Position numbers and translations under genes: made by a program. The notes below the pieces were generated by a model. That model made no database searches and was not told where the DNA came from. It saw nothing but the letters and a program-made list of their open reading frames with translations. From an uncultured Flavobacteriaceae bacterium (GTDB taxonomy: Bacteria > Bacteroidota > Bacteroidia > Flavobacteriales > Flavobacteriaceae), in NCBI GenBank assembly GCA_938010765.1, contig CALLVX010000097.1:1-38374 (forward strand): a DNA stretch of 38,374 nucleotides. The letters run 5' to 3'. Below, in pieces: positions 6,489 through 13,634 of the stretch. Within the stretch, counting starts at the first letter, position 1, and each line of letters opens with the position of its first letter.

Positions 6489-8708
6489 TTAATTGTTTAT
6501 TATTTCGTCTATATATTCTTTTGACTTATCGGAGCCGAGCGATACATAGCAGCCGACAAATACGAATCGATTATACAAGGATCGAATTGGTCTGCTCAAA
6601 CTAAGATCTACATCGGAATATTGGTATCCGTAGGTTTGTTCACTGCCGAGAATGTTTGAAATTGAAGTCATTAGCAGCAAGGGGGTATTCTTTATCTTGA
6701 TCGAATAAAAAAAGTTGGCGCTTAGGTCATGAAAGTCGGTCGTGAGATCACTGTTAAAATCGGCCTCGCTCCTATTTGGGTTGTAATACGGTCTGCCCGA
6801 ATTGTAATTGTAGTTTAGCGAAACTGTTAGGTCGTCCTTAAAAAAAGTGCTGTTCACTAAAAACGAGGCGCTGTGTTTGGCCGAAAATCGTACCGGTGCT
6901 TCAATCGGAAAATCGAGATACAAACGTTTACTATCTAAAAAGGAATACCCTAGTTGATAGGTGTATTTCTTGAAAATCTTTTTTCCTTTTACCGAAAAAT
7001 CGATTCCCTTGGCATAACCACCACCATCGGTAGTGACCACCTCGTTCACATTTCGCAACAATCGCTTGTAGTCTTTATTATAGATATCCAGTTTTAGGAT
7101 ATGGTTCACATACTTTTTTTCAAATGATAGAATAAAGTGGTCGGCTTTTAGATAGTTCAAACTGGTATTTAACAACAAATTATCTAAAGAGGTTTGTTGA
7201 TAGAATTGCCCATATGAAAAATTCACCTTGGTTCGTGTGTTGTCGTACGAGAGATTATACCTGGGAGCGAGGTTCCCATTAGCTGTTAGCCAAGAATATT
7301 CATATCGAGCACCCAGAGAGGTAAAAAGGTTTTTTACAATTTTCACCCTTCCTTCGGTATAGAGTGCCAAAAGATTGTCATTGAGTGTCTTACTATCTAG
7401 ATTATCGCTAAATTTTGAACTTTGATTAAAAAATTCCGCCCCCGTATTTAGTAAAATTGAGGATGTTAGGGCCGTTGTATACTTCGTTTTTGCATGAAAA
7501 TCTTTCACCACTCTTTTTCTAGGGTCTCCGGTTTCATACAAATCTTCCCTCAAAATGTCTTCTCGTATACTGTCTTCATTAAAGCCATACGAAACCCCCA
7601 GTTTCAATTCATTCTTGGCATCGAACCGATAATTAAGTGTTGCCAGGTTAAAGGAATTTGTATTTCCCACATCGGCCTTTTCCTTTACGGTACCATCATC
7701 TATATTATCTACAAGTGAGATAACCTTTGCGCCATACCCATAAGAGAAGAGTTTTAAAATACCCTTATCGCTTATTCTATTCTTATAAAAGAGACTGCCA
7801 CTAAAGGTTCTAGGGCCTTTCTCTAATCGTTGGTAGGCTAAATCTGGTTCGATCAGATCCGAATAAATACTAAAATCCTGTATGTTGGCATTTACTTCGA
7901 GTGATTGGTTCTTACCAATAAGTATATTGTTGGTCACATCTACAAAAAAGGGTGAAGCCACAAGACTAATGCCTCTTTCCAAAGGAATATCTCCACTTTC
8001 CATTACCAAAATAGAGGACAAGGCCTGCCCGTATTCGGCTGAAAAACCACCGGCATAGAACTCAAAATTTTTGAATAACAAGGGCGAAAATCGAAGTCTA
8101 CTTCCCTGATTTTGAGGGGAGGTTTCCAATTGATTTCTAAGAATCATCCCGTCAAATAGGTACTGGGTCTCCGAACCTTCCCCGCCTCGTACGGATAGTT
8201 CCCCGCTTTCACCTAGCTGTTGGGCGCCCGAAACAGCATTTAGCGTGGCGATGACATTCATATCTGCCGAATTGGCCAACACATCAATATACCCCAACGA
8301 TTCTGTTGCTACCGGTTTTACCTCGGTAACATCCCTATCTACCGTAACGACGACCTCTTCAAGATTAAAAGTTTGGTTTACGAACAGGAGGTCTACCGTA
8401 ATCGGTTCGCTCCCCTCCTCCAGAATTACATCTTGAAAAATAGCATCATACCCTTTCTTTTCAGCAATTATTGTTACTTCCTTGTTCGTTGTAGCTTGGA
8501 TATCCAAAGAGTAGTTCCCTGCACTATCGGTATCGGTCTCATAGAAGGTGCCTTCTATAAAGACGACGACCCCTTCTACATTCTTCCCATGCATGTTCTT
8601 TACATTTCCTTCTATGGTAAATTGCTGCTGGGAATGAACGGTGAAGTAGCATAGAAGGGCTGCAATGAATACGAGTATTTTCTTAGGTGGTTTTAAATAT
8701 AGTTCCAT
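6489..8708 (-). CDS. TonB-dependent outer-membrane receptor
   Basis: A 739-residue outer-membrane transporter. A signal peptide (hydrophobic core ILVFIAALLCYFTV) is followed by a carboxypeptidase-regulatory-like beta-sandwich (about 28-118). The plug includes SVRGGEGSETQYLFDGM near residue 170, and a long beta-barrel with many aromatic strands runs to the end. There is no SusD partner, so a glycan-uptake system is unlikely; siderophore- or peptide-type TonB receptors are closer in layout. It is the second gene of the biosynthetic operon, 59 bp after the nusG-like gene, and no exporter is encoded. It may take up the operon's own product or its metal complex, or act as a sensor; this is inference. 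Receptor identity is secure. Confidence 0.9.
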   Translation of the reverse strand: MELYLKPPKKILVFIAALLCYFTVHSQQQFTIEGNVKNMHGKNVEGVVVFIEGTFYETDTDSAGNYSLDIQATTNKEVTIIAEKKGYDAIFQDVILEEGSEPITVDLLFVNQTFNLEEVVVTVDRDVTEVKPVATESLGYIDVLANSADMNVIATLNAVSGAQQLGESGELSVRGGEGSETQYLFDGMILRNQLETSPQNQGSRLRFSPLLFKNFEFYAGGFSAEYGQALSSILVMESGDIPLERGISLVASPFFVDVTNNILIGKNQSLEVNANIQDFSIYSDLIEPDLAYQRLEKGPRTFSGSLFYKNRISDKGILKLFSYGYGAKVISLVDNIDDGTVKEKADVGNTNSFNLATLNYRFDAKNELKLGVSYGFNEDSIREDILREDLYETGDPRKRVVKDFHAKTKYTTALTSSILLNTGAEFFNQSSKFSDNLDSKTLNDNLLALYTEGRVKIVKNLFTSLGARYEYSWLTANGNLAPRYNLSYDNTRTKVNFSYGQFYQQTSLDNLLLNTSLNYLKADHFILSFEKKYVNHILKLDIYNKDYKRLLRNVNEVVTTDGGGYAKGIDFSVKGKKIFKKYTYQLGYSFLDSKRLYLDFPIEAPVRFSAKHSASFLVNSTFFKDDLTVSLNYNYNSGRPYYNPNRSEADFNSDLTTDFHDLSANFFYSIKIKNTPLLLMTSISNILGSEQTYGYQYSDVDLSLSRPIRSLYNRFVFVGCYVSLGSDKSKEYIDEIINN

Positions 8709-8767
8709 TTTGATATTGATTTTAGCATCAATTCATAGTCTTTGTTAGTGTAAATACCTCCTTGGTC

Positions 8768-9274
8768 CTAATTGCTTATATAGCTCATAGGAAGGGTGGC
8801 CGTAATATTCTGTTGTAGGGAAGCTATGCGAACAATTACCTTGTTGGTATTGTTTATTTTTAATACTTCGCATTCCAAACCACTTAACGAACCATAGGCG
8901 ATTTTTTTTATTTCGCCTACCTTGGCGTGCGGTGCGTTGGTCTCGATATCGGTTAGCTCCTTTGCGCCCACCAAATACTTTATCTGATTAATTTCTTTTT
9001 CGGGGACTTTCGCATATTCCCTTCCAAAACTTATGTAAGCACTTGCGCCGTCTACCGAAAGGGTTTTATGAAAATCCATCGAAGATTTAATGTTTACAAA
9101 AACATAGCTGGGAAATAAAGGCTTTGAGATTTTCTTTTTTCGATCACTCCACTGTTTCATAGTAGTAACCATGGGAAGAAAGGAATCAATTTCGATTTCC
9201 TGTAATTGATCGTGCACTTTTTTTTCATGTCTCGATTTTACGTAAACAACATGCCAACCAGTAGTATTTGTCAT
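8768..9274 (-). CDS. NusG-like specialised transcription antiterminator (UpxY/RfaH type)
   Basis: A 168-residue NusG paralog. The NGN domain (1-100) begins GWHVVYVKSRHEKKVHDQL and contains the conserved FPSYVFVNI strand. The C-terminal KOW domain (about 115-168) contains KVGEIKKIAYGSLSGLECEV. Housekeeping NusG lies next to ribosomal protein genes; a lone first-gene paralog is typical of operon-specific antiterminators such as UpxY in Bacteroides capsule loci. Here it heads an operon of about 9 kb, behind a long structured leader with two ops-like repeats. It probably keeps RNA polymerase processive through this operon. Family confidence is high; operon specificity is inferred. Confidence 0.9.
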   Translation of the reverse strand: MTNTTGWHVVYVKSRHEKKVHDQLQEIEIDSFLPMVTTMKQWSDRKKKISKPLFPSYVFVNIKSSMDFHKTLSVDGASAYISFGREYAKVPEKEINQIKYLVGAKELTDIETNAPHAKVGEIKKIAYGSLSGLECEVLKINNTNKVIVRIASLQQNITATLPMSYISN

Positions 9275-9297
9275 AATTTATTGGTTTTCAATGACCG

Positions 9298-9430
9298 GAT
9301 ATGGCTACGCCGTTCCCAGTCACATGGGTTTTTCATTTAAAAAATAGTATTGGATACTACTCGACAGATATGGCTCCGCCGTTCCCAGTCACATGGGGTT
9401 TTTACTTAAAATATTGTACTGGGTACAGTA
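9298..9430 (-). repeat. two tandem leader repeats with ops-like GGCGKAGCC hairpin
   Basis: Two copies with a 69-bp period (starting at 9298 and 9367). In the minus direction each reads CCCATGTGACTGGGAACGGC followed by KAGCCATATC. Each copy can fold into CCCA-tgtgac-TGGG and GGC-gKa-GCC hairpins; the only core change (G or T) sits in the small loop. The GGCGKAGC core resembles the RfaH recruitment element ops (GGCGGTAGC). The repeats lie directly upstream of a NusG paralog gene. Recognition by that protein is an inference. Confidence 0.6.
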
Positions 9431-9442
9431 ACTTGGGTAGTT
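9423..9442. promoter_or_regulatory. dyad half-site in the biosynthetic operon leader
   Basis: On the minus strand this begins AACTACCC, the same eight bases as the left arm of the LuxR-linked dyads at 9814, 9852, 10584 and 12451. The right arm is poorly conserved. It lies 149 bp upstream of the nusG-like start. Confidence 0.3.
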
Positions 9443-9493
9443 CTACCAATGGCACCTTGAAGGAGCTTTGGCGCTGATTTTGTTAATCACTTT

Positions 9494-9589
9494 TCAAAAA
9501 TTATCCTTACTTATCCGCTGTAAACCTTCAAGCCTTTTGACACAATCAAAAGAGCTTGAAACATTCGTGTAGAACGTGAATATTTCCAA
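9494..9589 (-). other. possible 31-codon leader peptide
   Basis: A TTG-initiated frame of 31 codons (start 9589, TGA at 9496-9494) is preceded by AAGGAGG at a suitable distance, which is rare in Bacteroidota. Codons 10-21 fall inside the hairpin at 9527-9560, an arrangement seen in attenuators. There is no supporting homology, and chance is a real possibility. Confidence 0.25.
9527..9560. promoter_or_regulatory. strong inverted repeat in leader
   Basis: The arms TTCAAGC-c-TTTTGA and TCAAAA-ga-GCTTGAA enclose a 5-base loop. No T-run follows on the minus strand, so it is a stable RNA hairpin or protein site rather than a plain intrinsic terminator. Confidence 0.45.
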
Positions 9590-9813
9590 ATGCCTCCTTC
9601 CCCAGGGAATACTTAAAACTGTCAAGAAAATCCTTGACCTTAAACCGTGTCCCTTAGAAGCTGTTCAGATAAAAGGCCTGCATAACAACTAATGGGTTTT
9701 TAGTTTAAACAAAGTATCCTATTTTGGAAAATTGGCTGTGATCAATAAATCAATGAACTGGTAAATTATCTTATTGTTGTTATATCAAATTTAAGCCACA
9801 ATGGTAAGTTTTT

Positions 9814-9833
9814 AACTACACCAAAGGGTAGTT
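9814..9833. promoter_or_regulatory. 20-bp lux-box-like dyad C (overlaps end of GNAT gene)
   Basis: AACTACACCAAAGGGTAGTT has 9-bp arms with two mismatches and a 2-bp centre. On the minus strand it matches the site upstream of the ThiF-like gene at 16 of 20 positions. It includes the GNAT stop codon, so part of the match is coding sequence. Confidence 0.4.
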
Positions 9834-10502
9834 GTACCGCGATGCGCCAAATACTACACTATCGGGTAGTTTGCACGCTTCCGGAGCCTGGTCAACAGCT
9901 TCTGACTCGGCCAAATGCTTGTTCTCGTTATAAAAATCAATTAGCCCGTCATAGGACATGCAAACAGGTATGGTTTCCGAGCCCAAATAATCGATCGAAG
10001 CACCTACTTTTTTTGCTTTGATTCCCATCATGGTCAAAACACGCAATAACTTGGCATCACACTCTGCGAATGCCATATTATCCTTATGTTGGCAAATAGG
10101 TGCTATGGCACATACCATTAGTTTCTTTAGCAGGTTTATATCCCGCACACCCTTTTTAATAGCGAATCGCCCAATATGCCATATTTCATTAACCGCATTA
10201 CCGTTCACACATAGCAATGGATTTATTCCGAACATTTTCTGAATGGGCAGGGGACTGATAAAATCCCAGTTTAAAGATCGAATTGTACCTAGAATGGCAC
10301 CACTTTCATCTTTTACGGCAAAAACTCGTGCGTTTTGCAAGTAGGCCATCTCCTCCTTATATATAGCATCAATATCGCTCTCATAATCACTTGGAAATTG
10401 GCTTTTCGCATGGTGCTTAAAATTCTCCGTTACAACGAATTTTGAAAGATTAAAAATTTCATTTTTCTGGATTCTTGACAGGTAAGTTTTTTCGTGTAGC
10501 AT
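9816..10502 (-). CDS. GNAT-fold acyltransferase, autoinducer-synthase/FeeM-like
   Basis: A 228-residue protein that I read as an N-acyltransferase of the GNAT superfamily with a LuxI/FeeM-like layout. Residues 56-80 form the paired strands (NARVFAVKDESGAILGTIRS). NEIWHIGRFAIKKG at 105-118 resembles the conserved Glu-x-x-Arg strand of autoinducer and N-acyl amino acid synthases. Helix NLLKKLMVCAIAPIC then FAECDAKLLRVLTMMGIKAK (145-164) match the late CoA/ACP-side helix and strand. The start at 10502 is preferred; an in-frame ATG at 10538 would add 12 residues. It is transcribed divergently from a LuxR-type regulator. If it uses acyl-ACP, the carrier protein of the neighbouring operon could be a donor. 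Substrate and product are unknown. Confidence 0.68.
   Translation of the reverse strand: MLHEKTYLSRIQKNEIFNLSKFVVTENFKHHAKSQFPSDYESDIDAIYKEEMAYLQNARVFAVKDESGAILGTIRSLNWDFISPLPIQKMFGINPLLCVNGNAVNEIWHIGRFAIKKGVRDINLLKKLMVCAIAPICQHKDNMAFAECDAKLLRVLTMMGIKAKKVGASIDYLGSETIPVCMSYDGLIDFYNENKHLAESEAVDQAPEACKLPDSVVFGASRYNYPLV
9852..9871. promoter_or_regulatory. 20-bp lux-box-like dyad D (inside 3' end of GNAT gene)
   Basis: TACTACACTATCGGGTAGTT is the same dyad pattern 38 bp from site C. It encodes part of the GNAT C-terminus, so coding constraint cannot be excluded, but codon usage alone does not explain two copies of the pattern in tandem. Confidence 0.35.
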
Positions 10503-10583
10503 GATGTTATTTTTTGTTAAAACTATCTTAATACACATCCTGTCCTGCTACACAAAAGGTTAGTTATCAAGTTCTTGCGTAAA

Positions 10584-10603
10584 TACTACCCTTTAGGGTG
10601 GTA
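10584..10603. promoter_or_regulatory. 20-bp lux-box-like dyad A between GNAT and luxR-type genes
   Basis: TACTACCCTTTAGGGTGGTA has 9-bp arms with one mismatch around a 2-bp centre, the size and symmetry of a LuxR-type operator. It lies between the divergent start codons of the GNAT gene and the LuxR-type regulator and is the best conserved of the series. Confidence 0.6.
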
Positions 10604-10676
10604 GGTAAAAACTTATCTTAAAGTAGGTGTATTTTGATTTATAAATAGCAAGAAATGTTAAACAGATCGCTATAAA

Positions 10677-11642
10677 ATGATGCCGAAAAGCATATCGAAA
10701 CCACTAATAAAATCCATTAAGCAAAGTTTATATACTAACAATCAAATAGATACAGTTCTCCAAAATCAATATCTGTATTTGAGATACAATAACAGAGATG
10801 TTGCATCTTTATACCTAATTATTAAACGTTTTTCCGTAAGAGACTTAAAAAAAAGTATATATTTGAAGGATAAACAACCCATTATGGTAAGTGAAAACGA
10901 CTTTTTCTCATCGAGAAATACGGTTAATGACCTGGGGAAAAATGAGGTAAACCAGGTCGTAAATTACCTAGAACCCATTAAGGCTTTTGCAAGAACTACT
11001 TACAAAAGCATTTATGTCATAGACTATGAAAAAAAAGGATTCGAATATGTTTCGGAAAACCCTCTTTTTTTATGTGGGCATACTGCGGAAGAAGTTCGAG
11101 ATCTTGGATACGCCTTTTACTTTAAATATGTTATTAAGGAAGATCTTGATCTGCTTTTAAAAATCAACACAATAGGATTTGATTTTTACGAAAAGATTCC
11201 TATCGAGGATCGTATTTACCATACGATTAGTTATGATTTTCATCTAAAAAACCCCGATGGGAAGGTTATTTTGATCAACCAAAAGCTAACACCAATTTTT
11301 TTAACCAATGATGGAAAGATTTGGAAGGCCATCTGCATCATCTCCCTCTCCTCCGAACACAACTCCGGTAATATCAAGATTTACAAAAAAGGCGACAACC
11401 AAATATTCAAGTATGACCTGGAAGGCGATTTTTGGAAAGCGACAGAGAAAATAAGTCTTACAAACCGGGAGAAGGAAGTACTGCAGTTCTCCACAAGAGG
11501 TTTTACCATAGGAGAAATCGCAGAAGCGATTTTTGTTTCACCGGACACGGTGAAATTTCATAGAAGAAAATTATTCGATAAGTTAGAGGTGGCGAATATT
11601 TCTGAAGCTATTGCCCATGCTACGAACAATAGATTAATTTAA
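10677..11642 (+). CDS. PAS-LuxR-type transcriptional regulator
   Basis: A 321-residue regulator. The C-terminal helix-turn-helix (about 258-321) is a clear LuxR/FixJ type: LTNREKEVLQFSTRGFTIGE, then IAEAIFVSPDTVKFHRRKL. Residues about 95-235 look like a PAS-type sensor domain (FEYVSENPLFLCGHTAEEVR resembles a PAS core with following helix). There is no receiver domain and no classical autoinducer-binding domain. The gene is divergent from the GNAT gene and ends 3 bp before the convergent ThiF-like gene. It is likely the regulator binding the dyad at 10584 and its relatives; this rests on position and dyad size. A start at 10680 is equally possible. Confidence 0.85.
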   Translation: MMPKSISKPLIKSIKQSLYTNNQIDTVLQNQYLYLRYNNRDVASLYLIIKRFSVRDLKKSIYLKDKQPIMVSENDFFSSRNTVNDLGKNEVNQVVNYLEPIKAFARTTYKSIYVIDYEKKGFEYVSENPLFLCGHTAEEVRDLGYAFYFKYVIKEDLDLLLKINTIGFDFYEKIPIEDRIYHTISYDFHLKNPDGKVILINQKLTPIFLTNDGKIWKAICIISLSSEHNSGNIKIYKKGDNQIFKYDLEGDFWKATEKISLTNREKEVLQFSTRGFTIGEIAEAIFVSPDTVKFHRRKLFDKLEVANISEAIAHATNNRLI

Positions 11643-11645
11643 GGA

Positions 11646-12407
11646 TTACAAATTATCCTCAATTACTTTGGATAAGTAAAACTCAGGAAATTTTTTGAAT
11701 TTTTTACCTGTCGCGATATTGAAAAGTAAATGGGTACACATCGCGGCTACCGACCAAGATGCAATAGACAATTGCGGCGGCGGCAAGCCCTTTTCTTCTC
11801 CAATGTATTTTTCTATAATATCGTCTATCCATAATTGCGGGTTTCCCCAAAACTTTAAATAACCCGAGGCATACTCTACCATTTGAACTTCGTTGAATTC
11901 CACATCAGGTTTTGATATTGAATCTAATGATAGGCCGTCGCCGGCAATAATTGTCACCAAACTACCCCAACCAATATTGTAAGGGTGTAGAATGGGGATA
12001 TCCAATTCCTGGCATGCTTTGTCAAATGCAATAGGAACAGGGGTATCAAAATCCAAGGCGTTGATGGCCGCCTTATGACCTTTAATATAACCTTCCACAT
12101 TTTCAAGGGTCAGGAAACTGGCGAAACAAGTAATTTTTGCTCTTTCATTAATAGATTGCAGGCGCTTGGCCAGCGCATCTACCTTGTTCGTCCCAATATC
12201 GGTTTCCGTATAGTTTTGTCGATTCAAATTAGAATTTTCAACCTGATCGCCGTCTATGATCGTAATATTCTCAAACCCGAAACGCAAAGCACATTCCGCT
12301 ATAATACTACCAATACCACTGCCTGCCAGGAGAATAGGGAAATCCCGTATGATTTCCTGCTCCTCCTGCGTGAGGTATATTCTATTTCTGCTATATCGTG
12401 GTTCCAT
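11646..12407 (-). CDS. ThiF/MoeB/HesA-family E1-like adenylyltransferase
   Basis: A 253-residue E1-like enzyme. The nucleotide-binding fold has ILLAGSGIGSIIAECALRFG (residues about 26-45), the ITIIDGDQVENSNLNRQN strand with the arginine finger, and the following lysine in GTNKVDALAKRL. The NALDFD segment corresponds to the conserved adenylation aspartate region. The paired CxxC zinc knuckles of typical ThiF and MoeB are absent (the few cysteines are isolated), so it is an atypical member. It probably adenylates a carboxylate, perhaps a C-terminus or a small acid. Its position beside the GNAT and LuxR-type genes suggests joint synthesis of a signal molecule; this is inference. A role in thiamine synthesis is less likely given distance and missing zinc site. 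Confidence 0.82.
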   Translation of the reverse strand: MEPRYSRNRIYLTQEEQEIIRDFPILLAGSGIGSIIAECALRFGFENITIIDGDQVENSNLNRQNYTETDIGTNKVDALAKRLQSINERAKITCFASFLTLENVEGYIKGHKAAINALDFDTPVPIAFDKACQELDIPILHPYNIGWGSLVTIIAGDGLSLDSISKPDVEFNEVQMVEYASGYLKFWGNPQLWIDDIIEKYIGEEKGLPPPQLSIASWSVAAMCTHLLFNIATGKKFKKFPEFYLSKVIEDNL

Positions 12408-12450
12408 TGTATTATTTTAGGGCAAATTTAGGTATCGACAGCTATTATAG

Positions 12451-12470
12451 CCTTACACGAAAGGGTAGTT
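12451..12470. promoter_or_regulatory. 20-bp lux-box-like dyad B upstream of ThiF-like gene
   Basis: On the minus strand this reads AACTACCCTTTCGTGTAAGG, sharing 16 of 20 positions with site C and the left arm with site A. It lies 44 bp upstream of the ThiF-like start codon in non-coding sequence. A TATAAT sequence lies between it and the gene. Confidence 0.5.
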
Positions 12471-13634
12471 TTCACCTTTCATTAAAACATAGAGGCATAG
12501 AAAAAATTAAGAAGGTACACCTGAAATTTTGATGGTAACCGCCACAGCCTATAGCACAATCGTTATCGTCAAAACCAATACGACCCAAAGTAAAAAGAGT
12601 GGCATTTCATACCCAAGGCCCCCTATTGGTCATTCCCGAATTGGGGATGGGCGACCCATCTTACCACCATGGTAAAGAAAATGAAATGACCTATTCTAGG
12701 TGATTTTAAAAAGAACGCATTTCATTCGCTACCCTTATCATCCAATTGTTGAACAATGTTACTTTCTTTTGAGGTCCGCTGTGTAATATTGCAGGTCGAC
12801 CAAAAAATTTCATCATACTCATTTGTCCGATTCTCTATGCTAGTACCTATATCCATATTTCTCTTAAACGGATAATCACTTAAACCATCAATGATGATAT
12901 TATTGATGAAAAGTTTTTTTTGGGAAATTGGGTGAAAAGCAATTTTCGAGATTCAAGCTCTTTGAATATCTTCCACCCGTCTTCTTCTTTTTGATATTTT
13001 AAATACATTTTTCCGTGGCATTCCTGATACGGGAAATACGCCTTTCAATTCTCAACAATATTCGAGGTATTCAGCACTATTTCAACATATAATCAATCTT
13101 CATATACCCAGTACAAGTCAAGGTCATTTACCTCAAAGACTATTGAACTGGATTTCATGTGTATTTCGAGTACCACGGAAAAAGTTTAACTAATCAAAAA
13201 GTTGTTAAGCCCTGCACCAATTAACCCAAATCCCCGCCCCGAAGCCTCAGAAGAAAACCCCTCTCCTTACCATCTTCCTTAAATCAAAAGCTGTTGAAAA
13301 CAAAAATATGCTAACTACAAACATCAGCGATTTTAACGGTCCGAACCGCTCTGGAGATTTACGGAATATACGCCTACCTACTCTATAATTTATTCAAAAT
13401 CACAATATCCGAACACAAATTCAAAATTTCTTTCATCCTGAATCCATTTTCATCACCAAACATCGTTTTACCATGCCTAAACAGTTTTACAATAGTTAGT
13501 ATGGTTTTCCAATTATTGATGAAATCTATGCCACTTACCAAGCAATAGCATTTTTTTCATAATGCTTTTCTTACATTAGAGAAGACTTAGTGTTTTAAAA
13601 CCTATCTAAACCCATACAACAAACCATAGTGGTT
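12471..13634. other. non-coding stretch with decayed gene
   Basis: There is no intact gene over about 1.16 kb. The middle (12722-13190) carries the broken minus-strand gene listed separately. The remainder up to the kinase start shows no convincing reading frame or repeat. Confidence 0.6.
12722..13190 (-). pseudogene. 3' remnant of an unidentified protein gene
   Basis: Translating the minus strand gives protein-like sequence broken by stops and at least one frameshift. One frame contains YLKYQKEEDGWKIFKELESR; a shift near 12910 leads to a frame with GLSDYPFKRNMDIGTSIENR and DEIFWSTCNITQRTS, ending in TGA at 12724-12722. Composition (aromatics, charged turns, EIFWSTCNITQ) recalls the C-terminus of carboxypeptidase-regulatory-like Bacteroidota proteins, but I cannot name the family with confidence. 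Confidence 0.45.

Larger units (their letters stand above)
9275..9813 (-). promoter_or_regulatory. long structured leader/promoter region of the biosynthetic operon
   Basis: About 540 bp without an annotated protein gene separate the nusG-like start from the GNAT gene. On the minus strand the region contains a strong inverted repeat (9527-9560), a short open frame with a purine-rich AAGGAGG in front (9494-9589), a dyad half-site (9423-9442) and two 69-bp-spaced hairpin repeats just before the nusG-like start. It is best read as promoter plus untranslated leader. The exact promoter is not assignable by eye. Confidence 0.6.

Noticed and set aside
9298..9430. CRISPR-like repeats
   Set aside because: Only two copies with a 69-bp period and similar, not unique, sequence between them; no cas genes.
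9816..10502. A bona fide LuxI acyl-homoserine lactone synthase
   Set aside because: The GNAT-like strands and the Glu-x-x-Arg strand fit the fold, but the full set of invariant LuxI residues cannot be placed with confidence and the partner regulator has a PAS-like domain instead of an autoinducer-binding domain.
11646..12407. The missing thiF of the thiamine operon
   Set aside because: It lies 17 kb away beside regulatory and acyltransferase genes, lacks the zinc-binding cysteine pairs, and has a dyad operator shared with that module rather than a TPP riboswitch.
12660..12680. Perfect short palindrome TTACCA-cca-TGGTAA as an operator
   Set aside because: It is isolated in decayed sequence with no gene start nearby and no second copy.
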